58,616 nt of DNA from NCBI RefSeq assembly GCF_007859315.1, contig NZ_VOHA01000034.1, forward strand, positions 1 through 58,616, written 5' to 3'. Every line of letters starts with the position of its first letter. The first letter of the stretch is position 1. A model generated the notes under the pieces. It saw only the letters and a list, made by a program, of their open reading frames with translations, was not told the DNA's origin and did no database searches. The translations under genes were made by a program, and so were the position numbers. The DNA is from Reyranella sp. CPCC 100927 (GTDB lineage Bacteria > Pseudomonadota > Alphaproteobacteria > Reyranellales > Reyranellaceae). This document shows positions 1-8,038 of this stretch, piece by piece.

Positions 1-1137
1 CTGAGCTCCGCCATGGCCGCCGCGGTCGAGGCGCACTGGCCGGCGGACCTCTCGGGCCTCGTCGTCACGCGCTACGGGCACGGCCAGCCGTGCGCGCGCA
101 TCGAGGTGGTGGAGGCGGCGCATCCCGTGCCGGGCGACGCCGGGCGGCGTGCCGCCGAGCGACTCCTCGGCCTGGTTCGGGGCCTCACCGCGGACGACCT
201 CGTTCTGTGCCTCCTGTCGGGCGGCGGCTCGGCGCTGCTGTCCGTACCGGCGCCCGCCGTCCCGTTTGCCGACAAGCAGGCGCTCAACGCCGCGCTCCTG
301 CGCAGCGGGGCCGCGATCGGCGAGATCAACTGCGTGCGCAAGCACCTGTCGCTGATCAAGGGCGGCCGCCTGGCCGCCGCGGCGTTTCCGGCCCGCGTGG
401 TGTCGCTCATCATATCGGATGTCCCCAACGACGACCTGTCGACCATCGCCTCGGGGCCCACCGTGGGTGATCCGACCACGCGCCACGATGCGTGCGCGAT
501 CCTGGCGAAATACGCGCTCGCGGTGCCGCCGGCCGTCCTCGACCACTTGAACGATCCCCGGTCCGAAACGCCGAAGCCAAGCGATTCCGTCTTTGCGCAT
601 GTGCGCCATGTGCTCGTCGCGACGCCACAGGCCGCACTCGAGGCGGCGGCGTCGGTCGCCGAAGGCGCAGGGTATCGACCCCTGATCCTCGGCGATTCCA
701 TCGAGGGCGAGGCACGCGACGTCGCCCGCGAGCACGCCGGCATCGCCTGGCACTGCGCGCGCTTCGGTCAGCCGGCGGCGGCGCCCTGCGCCATCATCTC
801 CGGCGGCGAAACGACGGTGTCGGTTCGCGGACAGGGGCGCGGCGGGCGCAACACCGAATTCCTGCTCGCGCTCGCCGTGGCGCTCGACGGGCATCCGGCC
901 GTCGCGGCGATCGCCGCCGATACCGATGGGATCGACGGCAGCGAGGACAACGCCGGAGCGATCCTGACGCCGAGCACGCTGCGGCGCATGAGAGCCGCCG
1001 CCATCGATCCCGGGGATCGACTGGCACGCAACGACTCGCATGCGGCGTTCGCCGCCATCGGCGACCTTGTCGTCACGGGCCCGACGAGAACCAACGTCAA
1101 CGATTTCAGGGCGATCCTCGTCGAGAAGGGCACCTGA
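1..1137 (+). CDS. Glycerate 2-kinase (MOFRL family), 5' truncated
   Basis: The reading frame is open to the left edge, so the true start lies outside the window; the first in-frame ATG is at 13. About 378 residues are visible against roughly 420 for the family, so the N-terminal part of the nucleotide-binding region is missing. The segment LLSGGGSALLSVP and the C-terminal GGRNTEFLLALA region are typical of GckA/TtuD-type glycerate 2-kinases, which phosphorylate D-glycerate to 2-phosphoglycerate using ATP. The following genes are an ACS-family transporter and a pyruvate kinase, the order found in tartrate-utilisation (ttu) clusters. Together they would take a dicarboxylate or glycerate through 2-phosphoglycerate to pyruvate. 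The family is clear; the substrate of the pathway is inferred. Confidence 0.88.
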   Translation: MSSAMAAAVEAHWPADLSGLVVTRYGHGQPCARIEVVEAAHPVPGDAGRRAAERLLGLVRGLTADDLVLCLLSGGGSALLSVPAPAVPFADKQALNAALLRSGAAIGEINCVRKHLSLIKGGRLAAAAFPARVVSLIISDVPNDDLSTIASGPTVGDPTTRHDACAILAKYALAVPPAVLDHLNDPRSETPKPSDSVFAHVRHVLVATPQAALEAAASVAEGAGYRPLILGDSIEGEARDVAREHAGIAWHCARFGQPAAAPCAIISGGETTVSVRGQGRGGRNTEFLLALAVALDGHPAVAAIAADTDGIDGSEDNAGAILTPSTLRRMRAAAIDPGDRLARNDSHAAFAAIGDLVVTGPTRTNVNDFRAILVEKGT

Positions 1138-1188
1138 CGTCGAGCCGACACGCCGTCCAACAAACCGTCAAGACATGAGGAAACGAGC

Positions 1189-2499
1189 ATGACTTTGGAG
1201 ACTGCCTTGCCGCGCGCCGATGCATCCGGCGCGGAGTCAGTGCGCACGAGCGGATACCGCAAGGCGACGCTGCGGATCATTCCGTTCCTGTTCGTCTGCT
1301 ACTTCTTCGCCTACCTGGACCGGGTCAATGTCGGCTTCGCCAAGCTGCACATGCTGTCGGACCTGCAGTTCAGCGAGGCGGTCTACGGCCTGGGCGCCGG
1401 GATCTTCTTCATCGGCTACTTCTTCTTCGAACTGCCCAGCAACCTGATCATGCATCGCGTCGGCGCGCGCCGCTGGATCTCGCGCATCATGATCAGCTGG
1501 GGGCTGATTTCCGCGGCCATGGCGTTCGTCACGACGCCGGCGATGTTCTACATCCTGCGCTTCCTGCTGGGTGTCGCGGAAGCCGGCTTCTTCCCGGGCA
1601 TCATCCTCTACCTGACCTACTGGTATCCGGCCGAGCGGCGTGGGCGGATCGTGTCCATGTTCATGGCCGCGATCCCCGTCTCCGGCCTGCTCGGCAGCCC
1701 GCTGTCGGGCTACATCCTGGACTCGTTCCAAGGCGTTCACGGTTTTGCGGCCTGGCAGTGGCTGTTCGTGATCGAGGCGCTGCCGTCGTGCATCCTGGGC
1801 GTGATCCTGTTCTTCAGTCTGGCCGACAAGCCGGCGCAGGCGCGCTGGCTCACGCGGCCGGAAATCGATTCGATCGAGGCGGATCTCGCGGCCGAAACGG
1901 CGAAGCAGGATTCGCATTCGCTCAAGGCGGCCCTTTCGGATGGCCGGGTATGGCTGCTCTGCCTGCTCTACTTCGGCATCCAGATGGGCGTCTACGGCAT
2001 GACCTTCTGGCTGCCCACGATCGTCAAGGGCTCGGGCTTCTCGTCCGGCACCATGATCGGCGTGATGACCGCCATTCCCTATCTCGCCGCCACGATCTTC
2101 ATGATCGCCATGGGGCGTTCGGCCGACGCATCACGCCGGCGGCGGCTCCATGTCGCCGTGCCGATCGTGTTGGGAACGATCGGACTCGTCGGATCGGCCG
2201 CCTTCGCCGGCAATCCCGCGATCGCCATCGCCTGCCTGACGCTGGCCACGATGGGAACGCTGACGGCGCTGGTCCTGTTCTGGTCGCTGCCCACGGCTTT
2301 CCTCGGCGGCCTGGCGGCCGCCGGCGGTCTTGCCATCATCAATTCGGTGGGAAACCTGGCGGGTTTCGTCAGCCCGTATCTCGTCGGCCTGATCAAGGAC
2401 GCGACCCAGAGCACGAACCCGGCGCTCTACGTCATTGCAATCGCGGTCCTCGGGTCAGGTCTACTCCTGCTGCGCGTTCCGACGGCCGTCGATCGTTGA
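1189..2499 (+). CDS. MFS transporter, ACS family (tartrate/phthalate permease type)
   Basis: A 436-residue integral membrane protein with about twelve hydrophobic segments. The first helix carries YLDRVNVGFA, the signature of the anion:cation symporter (ACS) branch of the MFS, which moves organic anions such as tartrate, phthalate, glucarate or hydroxyphenylacetate with protons. A GAGGAAA ribosome site precedes the ATG. It lies 51 bp after the glycerate kinase and 35 bp before the pyruvate kinase, so co-transcription is likely. The context suggests a tartrate-like or glycerate-like substrate (TtuB role), which the sequence alone does not prove. Confidence 0.85.
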   Translation: MTLETALPRADASGAESVRTSGYRKATLRIIPFLFVCYFFAYLDRVNVGFAKLHMLSDLQFSEAVYGLGAGIFFIGYFFFELPSNLIMHRVGARRWISRIMISWGLISAAMAFVTTPAMFYILRFLLGVAEAGFFPGIILYLTYWYPAERRGRIVSMFMAAIPVSGLLGSPLSGYILDSFQGVHGFAAWQWLFVIEALPSCILGVILFFSLADKPAQARWLTRPEIDSIEADLAAETAKQDSHSLKAALSDGRVWLLCLLYFGIQMGVYGMTFWLPTIVKGSGFSSGTMIGVMTAIPYLAATIFMIAMGRSADASRRRRLHVAVPIVLGTIGLVGSAAFAGNPAIAIACLTLATMGTLTALVLFWSLPTAFLGGLAAAGGLAIINSVGNLAGFVSPYLVGLIKDATQSTNPALYVIAIAVLGSGLLLLRVPTAVDR

Positions 2500-2534
2500 T
2501 CACCGCATCTGTTTGATGGGGAAGGGGGCATGTC

Positions 2535-3962
2535 GTGAGCATGATGGTTCGGCGTCGGCGCAATGCGAAGATCGTCGCCACGGTCGGCCCGGCCAGTCAG
2601 CATCCCGACATGCTGAGGGCTCTCTTCCTGGCTGGCGCCGATACGTTCCGCCTGAACTTCAGTCACGGATCGCGCGAGACGCACGCCGGTGCCTATCACG
2701 CGATCCGGCAGCTCGAGCGGGAAGTGTCGCGGCCGATCGGGGTTCTCCAGGACCTGCAGGGACCGAAGATCCGATTGGGCCTGCTCGAGGGCGGCACGTA
2801 CGCGGTACGCGCCGGCGACATCATCCGCTTCCATCACGCGGCGGCGGGTGATCCGCGACACGGCCTGCCGCTTCCGCATCCTGAGGTGTTCGCTGCGATC
2901 GCGCCGGGGAACCAGGTTCTGATCGATGATGGGCGCGTGCGCTGCATCGTCGAGCGCCTCGACCATGACCATTTCGATGCACGGGTGGTGACCGGCGGCA
3001 CGGTCGCGAGCCGCAAGGGCGTGAACCTGCCCGACACCGTTCTCAGTCTGTCGCCGCTCACCGCCAAGGACAGGGAGGATCTGGCGTTCGGCCTCGACCT
3101 CGGGGTCGACTGGATCGCGCTGTCCTTCGTCCAGACACCGTCCGATATCATCGAGGCCAGGGCGGCGATCGGCGACCGCGCCGGCTTGATCGCCAAGATC
3201 GAAAAGCCGGCGGCGCTGGCGCGGATCAGCGACATCATCGCCCTGTCGGATGCCATCATGGTCGCCCGCGGCGATCTCGGCGTGGAGATCCCGAGCGAAG
3301 AGGTGCCGGGCCGGCAGAAGGAGCTGGTTTTCGACTGCCGTCGGGCCGGCAAGCCGGTCATCGTGGCGACGCAGATGCTCGACTCGATGGTGGCGGCCGC
3401 AGGCCCGACGCGGGCGGAAGCCGCCGATGTCGCGGCCGCCATCTATGAAGGCGCTGATGCGGTGATGCTGTCCGCCGAGTCGGCGACCGGCCGGTATCCC
3501 GCTGAAGCGGTATCGATGATGGATCGCATCATCCGCCAGACCGAGCGGCACAAGCTCTATCCGGCATTGGTGCGCGCCGCCGAGCCGTTGCTCGAGGACA
3601 CCCCGGCGCACGCGGTCTCGGCGGCGGCGGCCGACATCGCAACCGCGCTGCCGGTCGCGGCGCTGGTGGCCTTCACCGAACGCGGCGTTACGGCAGCGCG
3701 CGTGGCGCGCAAGCGGCCGGGCGTGCCCATCCTGGCTGTCACGCCATCCGAACGCGTCGCGCACCGGCTGTGCCTGTTCTGGGGTGCCCACAGCCTGCAT
3801 GCCGAAGGCGTCCGGTCCTACGAAGAGATGGTCGATCGCGCGGCCCGTCTCGTGGTCGCCGAGGCGCTCGCCAATGCCGGCGATCTCATCGTCGTTGTTG
3901 CGGGAATACCGTTCGGCGCTGCCGGGGCGACGAACAACATCCGGCTGACGCGCGCCCGCTGA
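2535..3962 (+). CDS. pyk: Pyruvate kinase (TtuE-like)
   Basis: A 475-residue pyruvate kinase that converts phosphoenolpyruvate and ADP to pyruvate and ATP. Visible signatures are NFSHG near the N-terminus, the active-site lysine region GLIAKIEKPAAL, the metal and substrate loop RGDLGVEIPSEEVP and VATQMLDSM. The start is taken as GTG at 2535 because GAAGGGGG at 2521-2528 is well spaced; ATG at 2541 is two codons downstream. As the last gene of the cluster it would complete the route glycerate, 2-phosphoglycerate, PEP, pyruvate. It is probably a catabolic isozyme, since glycolytic pyk genes rarely sit beside glycerate kinase. Confidence 0.92.
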   Translation: MSMMVRRRRNAKIVATVGPASQHPDMLRALFLAGADTFRLNFSHGSRETHAGAYHAIRQLEREVSRPIGVLQDLQGPKIRLGLLEGGTYAVRAGDIIRFHHAAAGDPRHGLPLPHPEVFAAIAPGNQVLIDDGRVRCIVERLDHDHFDARVVTGGTVASRKGVNLPDTVLSLSPLTAKDREDLAFGLDLGVDWIALSFVQTPSDIIEARAAIGDRAGLIAKIEKPAALARISDIIALSDAIMVARGDLGVEIPSEEVPGRQKELVFDCRRAGKPVIVATQMLDSMVAAAGPTRAEAADVAAAIYEGADAVMLSAESATGRYPAEAVSMMDRIIRQTERHKLYPALVRAAEPLLEDTPAHAVSAAAADIATALPVAALVAFTERGVTAARVARKRPGVPILAVTPSERVAHRLCLFWGAHSLHAEGVRSYEEMVDRAARLVVAEALANAGDLIVVVAGIPFGAAGATNNIRLTRAR

Positions 3963-3976
3963 TGGTGGGCAGATCG

Positions 3977-4003
3977 ATCCGGTTTTGGGACCAAAACGGA
4001 TCA
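3977..4003. repeat. Inverted repeat after the pyruvate kinase gene
   Basis: Two arms (GATCCGGTTTTGG and CCAAAACGGATC) form a near-perfect hairpin with a single bulged G. It sits 15 bp after the stop codon of the ttu-like cluster. There is no T-run on either side, so it is not a classical intrinsic terminator; it could act as an mRNA 3' end stabiliser or a rho-independent-like pause. Confidence 0.5.
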
Positions 4004-4078
4004 TCTTGCCGGTTGGGATAATGGAGGGAACGGTGACGGACTGGTACGACTCCCGGTAGGCAGAGGGGAGCTGAGACC

Positions 4079-5008
4079 ATGATCACGGCAGAAGAGAAGG
4101 CTGCGCTCGAACGCTTGATCGGACAGAAGGCGAAAGCCTTCCGCACCCACGAGAAGCTTCTTGCCAAGGAGATCAGCAAAGGCGCCAAACAGACGGCTTT
4201 CCACACCATCTCACGCCACGGCTATCAGACCGGTTGGGAAGCACAGCTGGTCCGCCTGATGACCAGCGAGACGCCGGACCAACCCTTTGCCCTGACCGGC
4301 GTTCGCGGCACGATCCTGCAGTGGGACACGTCCGGCGGCGACACGGTGACGGCGCCGGGCCGCACGCGGAACATACGCTACGCCGAAGCGGACAGTGTGG
4401 GTGCCTTCCTGAACCCCGAAGTGGAGGTTGCCGCGATCAACGCGGCTGTGACGCGAACAGCCGATCTGAGATCCGGGATGTGGGCTGAGATGATCACCGG
4501 GCACGGTGCCCGTGAGGCGAGGACGTGGTGCAAGTACAAGTACATCGAAATCATCGTCCATCCGCCGTTCGAGATCTGCGGCATCAGTTTCGTGCGCGAT
4601 CAGAGCAAGCCGAAACGATCACGGGATGAGTTCGAAACGGCGTTCAAGGACTACCTGGAAGGGGGCAAGATCCTCAAGGGCAAGACGGTCTCGCTGCACG
4701 ATGAGATGGTGTACCGGCAGGCCAAGGCCAAAGGCACCGAGATCCCGGCCTACCTCGTGGCCAAGATGCAAACGCGCTTCCCCAACCTGTCCGATCTTCT
4801 CGACTACCTGCATGTCCAGGCGATCTCGATGAAGAACGTGCGTCTGGTTCTCAAGCGGGTTCCGGACAACAGCGTCCAGTGGAAGCTGCACACAGCCTAC
4901 GCGGTGAACCAGGCGCCGATGATCCGGCCCGACGCGCCCGGCCGGTGGAACGGGCGGATCAAGTCGCACGACACCGGTCCGGCGCGCCTTCTGTCCACCA
5001 TCGTGTGA
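4079..5008 (+). CDS. Unknown protein with a possible CdiA-CT/BECR-type RNase fold
   Basis: A 309-residue soluble protein with no signal peptide; GGGGAG precedes the ATG at a good distance. I do not recognise a named family. The segment FHTISRHG (about residues 41-48), followed by a Leu/Arg-rich helix and SVGAFLNPEVEVAAINAAV (about 101-119), resembles the HTxxRH ... ASxF...AExAI pattern of the bacterial RNase-A-like CdiA C-terminal toxins, with a conserved His and Arg. The C-terminal LHTAYAVNQAP also fits the last strand of such domains. No immunity gene or export signal is obvious beside it. The RNase reading is a motif-level inference only; the gene itself is secure from its coding pattern and ribosome site. 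Confidence 0.7.
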   Translation: MITAEEKAALERLIGQKAKAFRTHEKLLAKEISKGAKQTAFHTISRHGYQTGWEAQLVRLMTSETPDQPFALTGVRGTILQWDTSGGDTVTAPGRTRNIRYAEADSVGAFLNPEVEVAAINAAVTRTADLRSGMWAEMITGHGAREARTWCKYKYIEIIVHPPFEICGISFVRDQSKPKRSRDEFETAFKDYLEGGKILKGKTVSLHDEMVYRQAKAKGTEIPAYLVAKMQTRFPNLSDLLDYLHVQAISMKNVRLVLKRVPDNSVQWKLHTAYAVNQAPMIRPDAPGRWNGRIKSHDTGPARLLSTIV

Positions 5009-5213
5009 GGCGGGCGGCACCAGCCCTCACAACGACGATGCCGTGAAGCCGGCGATCGCGAATCCGCGCGACGGATTTGATCGACCGCCGCTGTCGCGTT
5101 GAGGACGGCTACCGTCACGGCGCCGCGCCCGCGTCCGTCCACCAAATCACCTTCCGTACAGTCCTTCCCCCGGCTTGGCTCCGGCATTTGTTCGCGTGCC
5201 AATTTTCTCAATA

Positions 5214-5227
5214 TTGATATTGATCAA
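5214..5227. promoter_or_regulatory. FNR/FixK-type box upstream of the metzincin gene
   Basis: TTGAT-ATTG-ATCAA is a perfect match to the FNR/Anr/FixK consensus TTGAT-N4-ATCAA, in an AT-rich island of an otherwise GC-rich region. It is 43 bp before the ATG at 5271. A candidate -10 (TACACT, 5242-5247) lies 16 bp after TTGATC (5220-5225), so the box would overlap the -35 element. That geometry could mean activation or repression. Confidence 0.5.
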
Positions 5228-5270
5228 TCACTCATTTTTTGTACACTGGGAAAGTCGCAGGGGGCCCAGG

Positions 5271-6176
5271 ATGAAAAAGAAGATCAGTTTCGCGAAGTTC
5301 GATGCCGAGCTGAATACCGATTGTTGCGATCCCTACAACAATGCGGAGCTGACGTTGACGCTGCGCATGGGGTTCAAGCAGATCAACCCCTCAGGCGGCG
5401 CGGACAAGGGGACCTACCATGACTATGGTGACGCGACCGAGCCGACGCGCAAGATCATCAAGTGGACGGCCACCTCGTGGACGAACTGGAAGACGAACTT
5501 CGTCTCGTCGGCCGAGGCGTTCTGGACCGGCAAGTTCTGGCTGATCAACGATTCCGGCAGCTTTCCCTTTACGAAGGGAACGGCCACCTACTATCCGAAC
5601 GTGTGGTGCCGGTTCAAGCTGGTCGGGAACGAATCGACGGTGGCCGGCAACCATCACACGATCGACGTCGTGCGCCTGGACCCGAGCGAGAGCTGGTTCG
5701 GTTCGCACTCCACGCTGTATGACAGCAAGGACACGAACAGCGTCAAGAAGGCCACGACCAGCGCCGGCAAGAAGGTGATGCAGCGGGCCCATGTGCACGA
5801 GGTCGGCCATCTGCTCGGCCTCGATCACGTCGACGTCGGCAAGCCCCATTGCCCGGCGGCGGGCGATACCAACGCCGGCATGTGCTACGGCGTTGCCGAC
5901 GCCGACAAGCTGGCGGTGATGGGCTCGGGCATGCAGCTGCGGCTGGAGAATGCCTATCCCTGGCGCGAAGCGCTGCGTGCCTTCGCGCTGGAAGAGCTGA
6001 TGATGGCGGCGATGGGGAACCCCTTGCTGCTCGCCCTGGGCCGTGTTTCCTTGTCCATGCCCGTCGCGTCGATCACGTCGGTATGGCCGGCGAAGATGCA
6101 ACGGCACTACCCGAGGACGGAGGCGGAGTTGAGGGCGGGAACGATGATCACCGCGCGCCCCAAGCGACCGCTCTGA
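5271..6176 (+). CDS. Metzincin-type zinc metalloprotease
   Basis: The 301-residue product contains HEVGHLLGLDH (about residues 180-190), the full HExxHxxGxxH zinc motif of metzincins, followed about 40 residues later by VMGSGM, a plausible Met-turn. The ATG at 5271 is chosen because the upstream GCAGGGGG is well placed and the protein reads MKKKISFAKF from there; the frame is open further upstream but enters the AT-rich promoter region. There is no signal peptide or obvious propeptide, so export by a leaderless route or intracellular action must be considered. Its stop codon overlaps the start of the next gene (TGATG), indicating translational coupling. Confidence 0.82.
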   Translation: MKKKISFAKFDAELNTDCCDPYNNAELTLTLRMGFKQINPSGGADKGTYHDYGDATEPTRKIIKWTATSWTNWKTNFVSSAEAFWTGKFWLINDSGSFPFTKGTATYYPNVWCRFKLVGNESTVAGNHHTIDVVRLDPSESWFGSHSTLYDSKDTNSVKKATTSAGKKVMQRAHVHEVGHLLGLDHVDVGKPHCPAAGDTNAGMCYGVADADKLAVMGSGMQLRLENAYPWREALRAFALEELMMAAMGNPLLLALGRVSLSMPVASITSVWPAKMQRHYPRTEAELRAGTMITARPKRPL

Positions 6177-6535
6177 TGGAAGAACGCATGAAACCACACA
6201 GGCGCGTGGGCGTTATCGCTCTTGCCGCGGTACTGGCCATGGGGCCGTACCTGCTGATGCCGGGCAAAGCCGATGCCCAACAACCGAGGACGTGCACCAT
6301 GGACCCGGTACAACAGTCGATCTGCGTCTACCAGGCTATCCTTGCCGACGTGGCCAAGACCTACACCCAGCGCGGCGGTGGCGGGATCAGCTCCATCGTG
6401 CAGAACTCGACCACGACCTTCACCGTGCAGATCGCCCAGGAAGGCCGCAAGGACGTGCTGAACTACACCGTGAAGATCGGCGCCGACGGCAAGGTCGAGA
6501 TCGTCGAGCGCAAGGAAGGCACGCGGTCCTACTAG
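6176..6535 (+). CDS. Small secreted protein of unknown function
   Basis: 119 residues from ATG at 6176, which overlaps the stop of the metzincin gene; an alternative ATG at 6188 gives a cleaner signal peptide (MKPHRR, a hydrophobic core, then a likely cut after ADA). The mature part is about 85 residues with two Cys near its start (RTCTMDPVQQSICVYQ) and a lysine-rich C-terminus. No family is recognised. Coupling to a metalloprotease suggests a partner such as a periplasmic inhibitor or a substrate, which is inference. Confidence 0.7.
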   Translation: MEERMKPHRRVGVIALAAVLAMGPYLLMPGKADAQQPRTCTMDPVQQSICVYQAILADVAKTYTQRGGGGISSIVQNSTTTFTVQIAQEGRKDVLNYTVKIGADGKVEIVERKEGTRSY

Positions 6536-6553
6536 CCGGCTGCGTCTCGCCGT

Positions 6554-7417
6554 TCACGACGTGCGCGCTACGACCAGCTCCTCCGCATTGAGGGGCGGGC
6601 GCAGGCCGTCGGTCCTGTCCGCAAAGTAGCGCCGGGTCAGCCACGCGGCCGATACATGCTCGACATCCTTGAAGCCGGCGTCGCGCGCCAGGTGGATCAT
6701 GTCCGCCGGCGTGAAGAAGCTGATGAAGGGCGTTCCGCTCGCGCGGGCGCCTTTGGCCGCCATCTCGAGCCCTGGGCGAACGTCGGGATCCGCCAGTTCC
6801 AGCGGCAGCAGAAATGACATGACGAACGTCGATCCAGGCGCCAGTGCCGCCATCTGGCGCAAGGTGGCCGTGATGGCTTCCGTTGTGAGATACATGCTGA
6901 CGCCGGTGGAGACCACGACCGCGGGCTTGTGTGTGTCGAAGCCGCTGCCGACGAGCCGGTCCCACCATGCGCCATCGGCCTCGAAATCGACAGGCACCAG
7001 CCGCAACCAGTCGGGGACGCCGAAACCGAGGTCGGCCAGCCGTTGGCGCTTCCAGGCCTGGGGGCCGGGCTGGTCGATCTCGAACACCGTGAGGCGGGAC
7101 GCGATGTCGGGCCGCCGCTGGGCGAAGCTGTCGAGGCCGGCGCCGAGGATGACGTATTGACCGACGCCGCAGCCGGCCTGTGCCGCGACATGATCTTCGA
7201 TGAAGCGGGCACGGGCCACGATTGAGGCGCGGAACGACCGCGTGAACTGCGGATTCATGTCCCCGCGCTGGCGCCAGTCCGGACCAGGCGCCAGCAGCGT
7301 GAGGCCGATCGTGTCTTCCAGCACGTGCGGCGGCGCATCGATCTCGACATGCAGAGCACGCCAGAGGGCGACGCGCGCGGCCGTGCTGTCAGGTGCCGCA
7401 TCGTGCCTGTCGCTCAC
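6554..7417 (-). CDS. Class I SAM-dependent methyltransferase, leucine carboxyl methyltransferase (LCM/PPM1) family
   Basis: 287 residues starting at a GTG (7417) with TGAGGG just upstream, overlapping the end of the preceding VOC gene. YVILGAGLDSFAQRRPD (about residues 88-104) is the SAM-binding loop typical of the bacterial LCM-like methyltransferases, and an acidic residue follows in VFEIDQPGPQAWKR. These proteins O-methylate carboxylates of small molecules or polyketides; the substrate here is unknown. It appears to be the last gene of a three-gene operon with the RHH and VOC genes, with an 11-nt gap. Confidence 0.8.
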   Translation of the reverse strand: MSDRHDAAPDSTAARVALWRALHVEIDAPPHVLEDTIGLTLLAPGPDWRQRGDMNPQFTRSFRASIVARARFIEDHVAAQAGCGVGQYVILGAGLDSFAQRRPDIASRLTVFEIDQPGPQAWKRQRLADLGFGVPDWLRLVPVDFEADGAWWDRLVGSGFDTHKPAVVVSTGVSMYLTTEAITATLRQMAALAPGSTFVMSFLLPLELADPDVRPGLEMAAKGARASGTPFISFFTPADMIHLARDAGFKDVEHVSAAWLTRRYFADRTDGLRPPLNAEELVVARTS

Positions 7418-7428
7418 GAGCGCAACCC

Positions 7429-7779
7429 TCAGGTCTTCGCCTTGCCCGGCGCCTGAAGCCGCCAGATGCGCCCGTCGGGATCACGCACGGTCATCTCCCG
7501 CGTTCCCCAATGCGTGTCTTCGAACGGCGTCACCGCATCGACGATGGGCCGGGGCTGGAAGGCGGCTTCGTCCGGCACCGTCAGCACCGCGTGCGCCTCG
7601 GGTTTCTGGCTGGCCGGCACCTCGGCGATGAAGAGATAAGGCCCGCTGCCGTTGCGCAACTGGCCGGAATTGTGATCGGTCTCGAATTCGAGCGTAAAAC
7701 CCAGTGCCTGGAAAAACTTGGCGGCCTTGCCCCAGTTGTGTGTTGTCAGGAACACGGCCTCGATGCCTGCGGTGGTCAT
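7429..7779 (-). CDS. VOC-family (glyoxalase/bleomycin-resistance fold) protein
   Basis: A 116-residue single-domain vicinal-oxygen-chelate protein with two beta-alpha-beta-beta-beta modules: EAVFLTTHNWGKAAKFFQAL at the N-terminus and EMTVRDPDGRIWRLQAPG at the C-terminus. Such proteins act as isomerases, dioxygenases or drug-binding proteins; no substrate can be assigned. Its ATG is one base past the stop of the RHH gene, and its ribosome site (AAGGAGAAATG) lies inside that gene, so the two are coupled. Confidence 0.82.
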   Translation of the reverse strand: MTTAGIEAVFLTTHNWGKAAKFFQALGFTLEFETDHNSGQLRNGSGPYLFIAEVPASQKPEAHAVLTVPDEAAFQPRPIVDAVTPFEDTHWGTREMTVRDPDGRIWRLQAPGKAKT

Positions 7780-7780
7780 A

Positions 7781-7957
7781 TCATTTCTCCTTGCGCGACG
7801 ATCGCCGCTGAGGCTGCTGCGCGTCGAGGTAGGCGTGCAGCGCCTCGGCCACGAGCGCCGAGAGCGACAATTCTGCTTCGATCGCGTGATGCTTGACCCG
7901 CCGGATCAACCCCACCGGCAGATACACGTTGAATTGCTTCACGTCGTCGTCAGCCAT
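7781..7957 (-). CDS. Small ribbon-helix-helix (CopG/Arc-type) DNA-binding protein
   Basis: 58 residues from ATG 7957. [19 protein letters not shown] followed by [15 protein letters not shown] matches the strand-helix-helix of MetJ/Arc repressors, in which the strand enters the major groove. An in-frame ATG further upstream (7993) would place a TATAAT element inside the gene, so the shorter start is preferred. There is no recognisable ribosome site, and the inferred leader is only about a dozen bases. It is probably an autorepressor of the RHH-VOC-methyltransferase operon; no toxin gene is adjacent, so an antitoxin role is less likely. Confidence 0.72.
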   Translation of the reverse strand: MADDDVKQFNVYLPVGLIRRVKHHAIEAELSLSALVAEALHAYLDAQQPQRRSSRKEK

Positions 7958-7959
7958 GC

Positions 7960-7981
7960 TTGCTAGATTGCTAGCATTATA
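7960..7981 (-). promoter_or_regulatory. TATAAT promoter element and TTGCTAG direct repeats before the RHH gene
   Basis: On the minus strand a perfect TATAAT occupies 7981-7976. Between it and the ATG, on the plus strand, TTGCTAG occurs twice (7960-7966 and 7968-7974) with an 8-bp period. Tandem short repeats over the transcription start are typical RHH operators. No good -35 is visible. Confidence 0.45.
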
Positions 7982-8038
7982 GCATCGAGTCAAGCCACGC
8001 GCTTGCCGGAAGTTCCAGTACGGGCAGCGCTCGGTGTA

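Noticed and set aside
7781-7957. Antitoxin of a toxin-antitoxin pair
   Set aside because: The RHH protein could serve as an antitoxin, but the coupled downstream genes encode a VOC protein and a methyltransferase, not a toxin.
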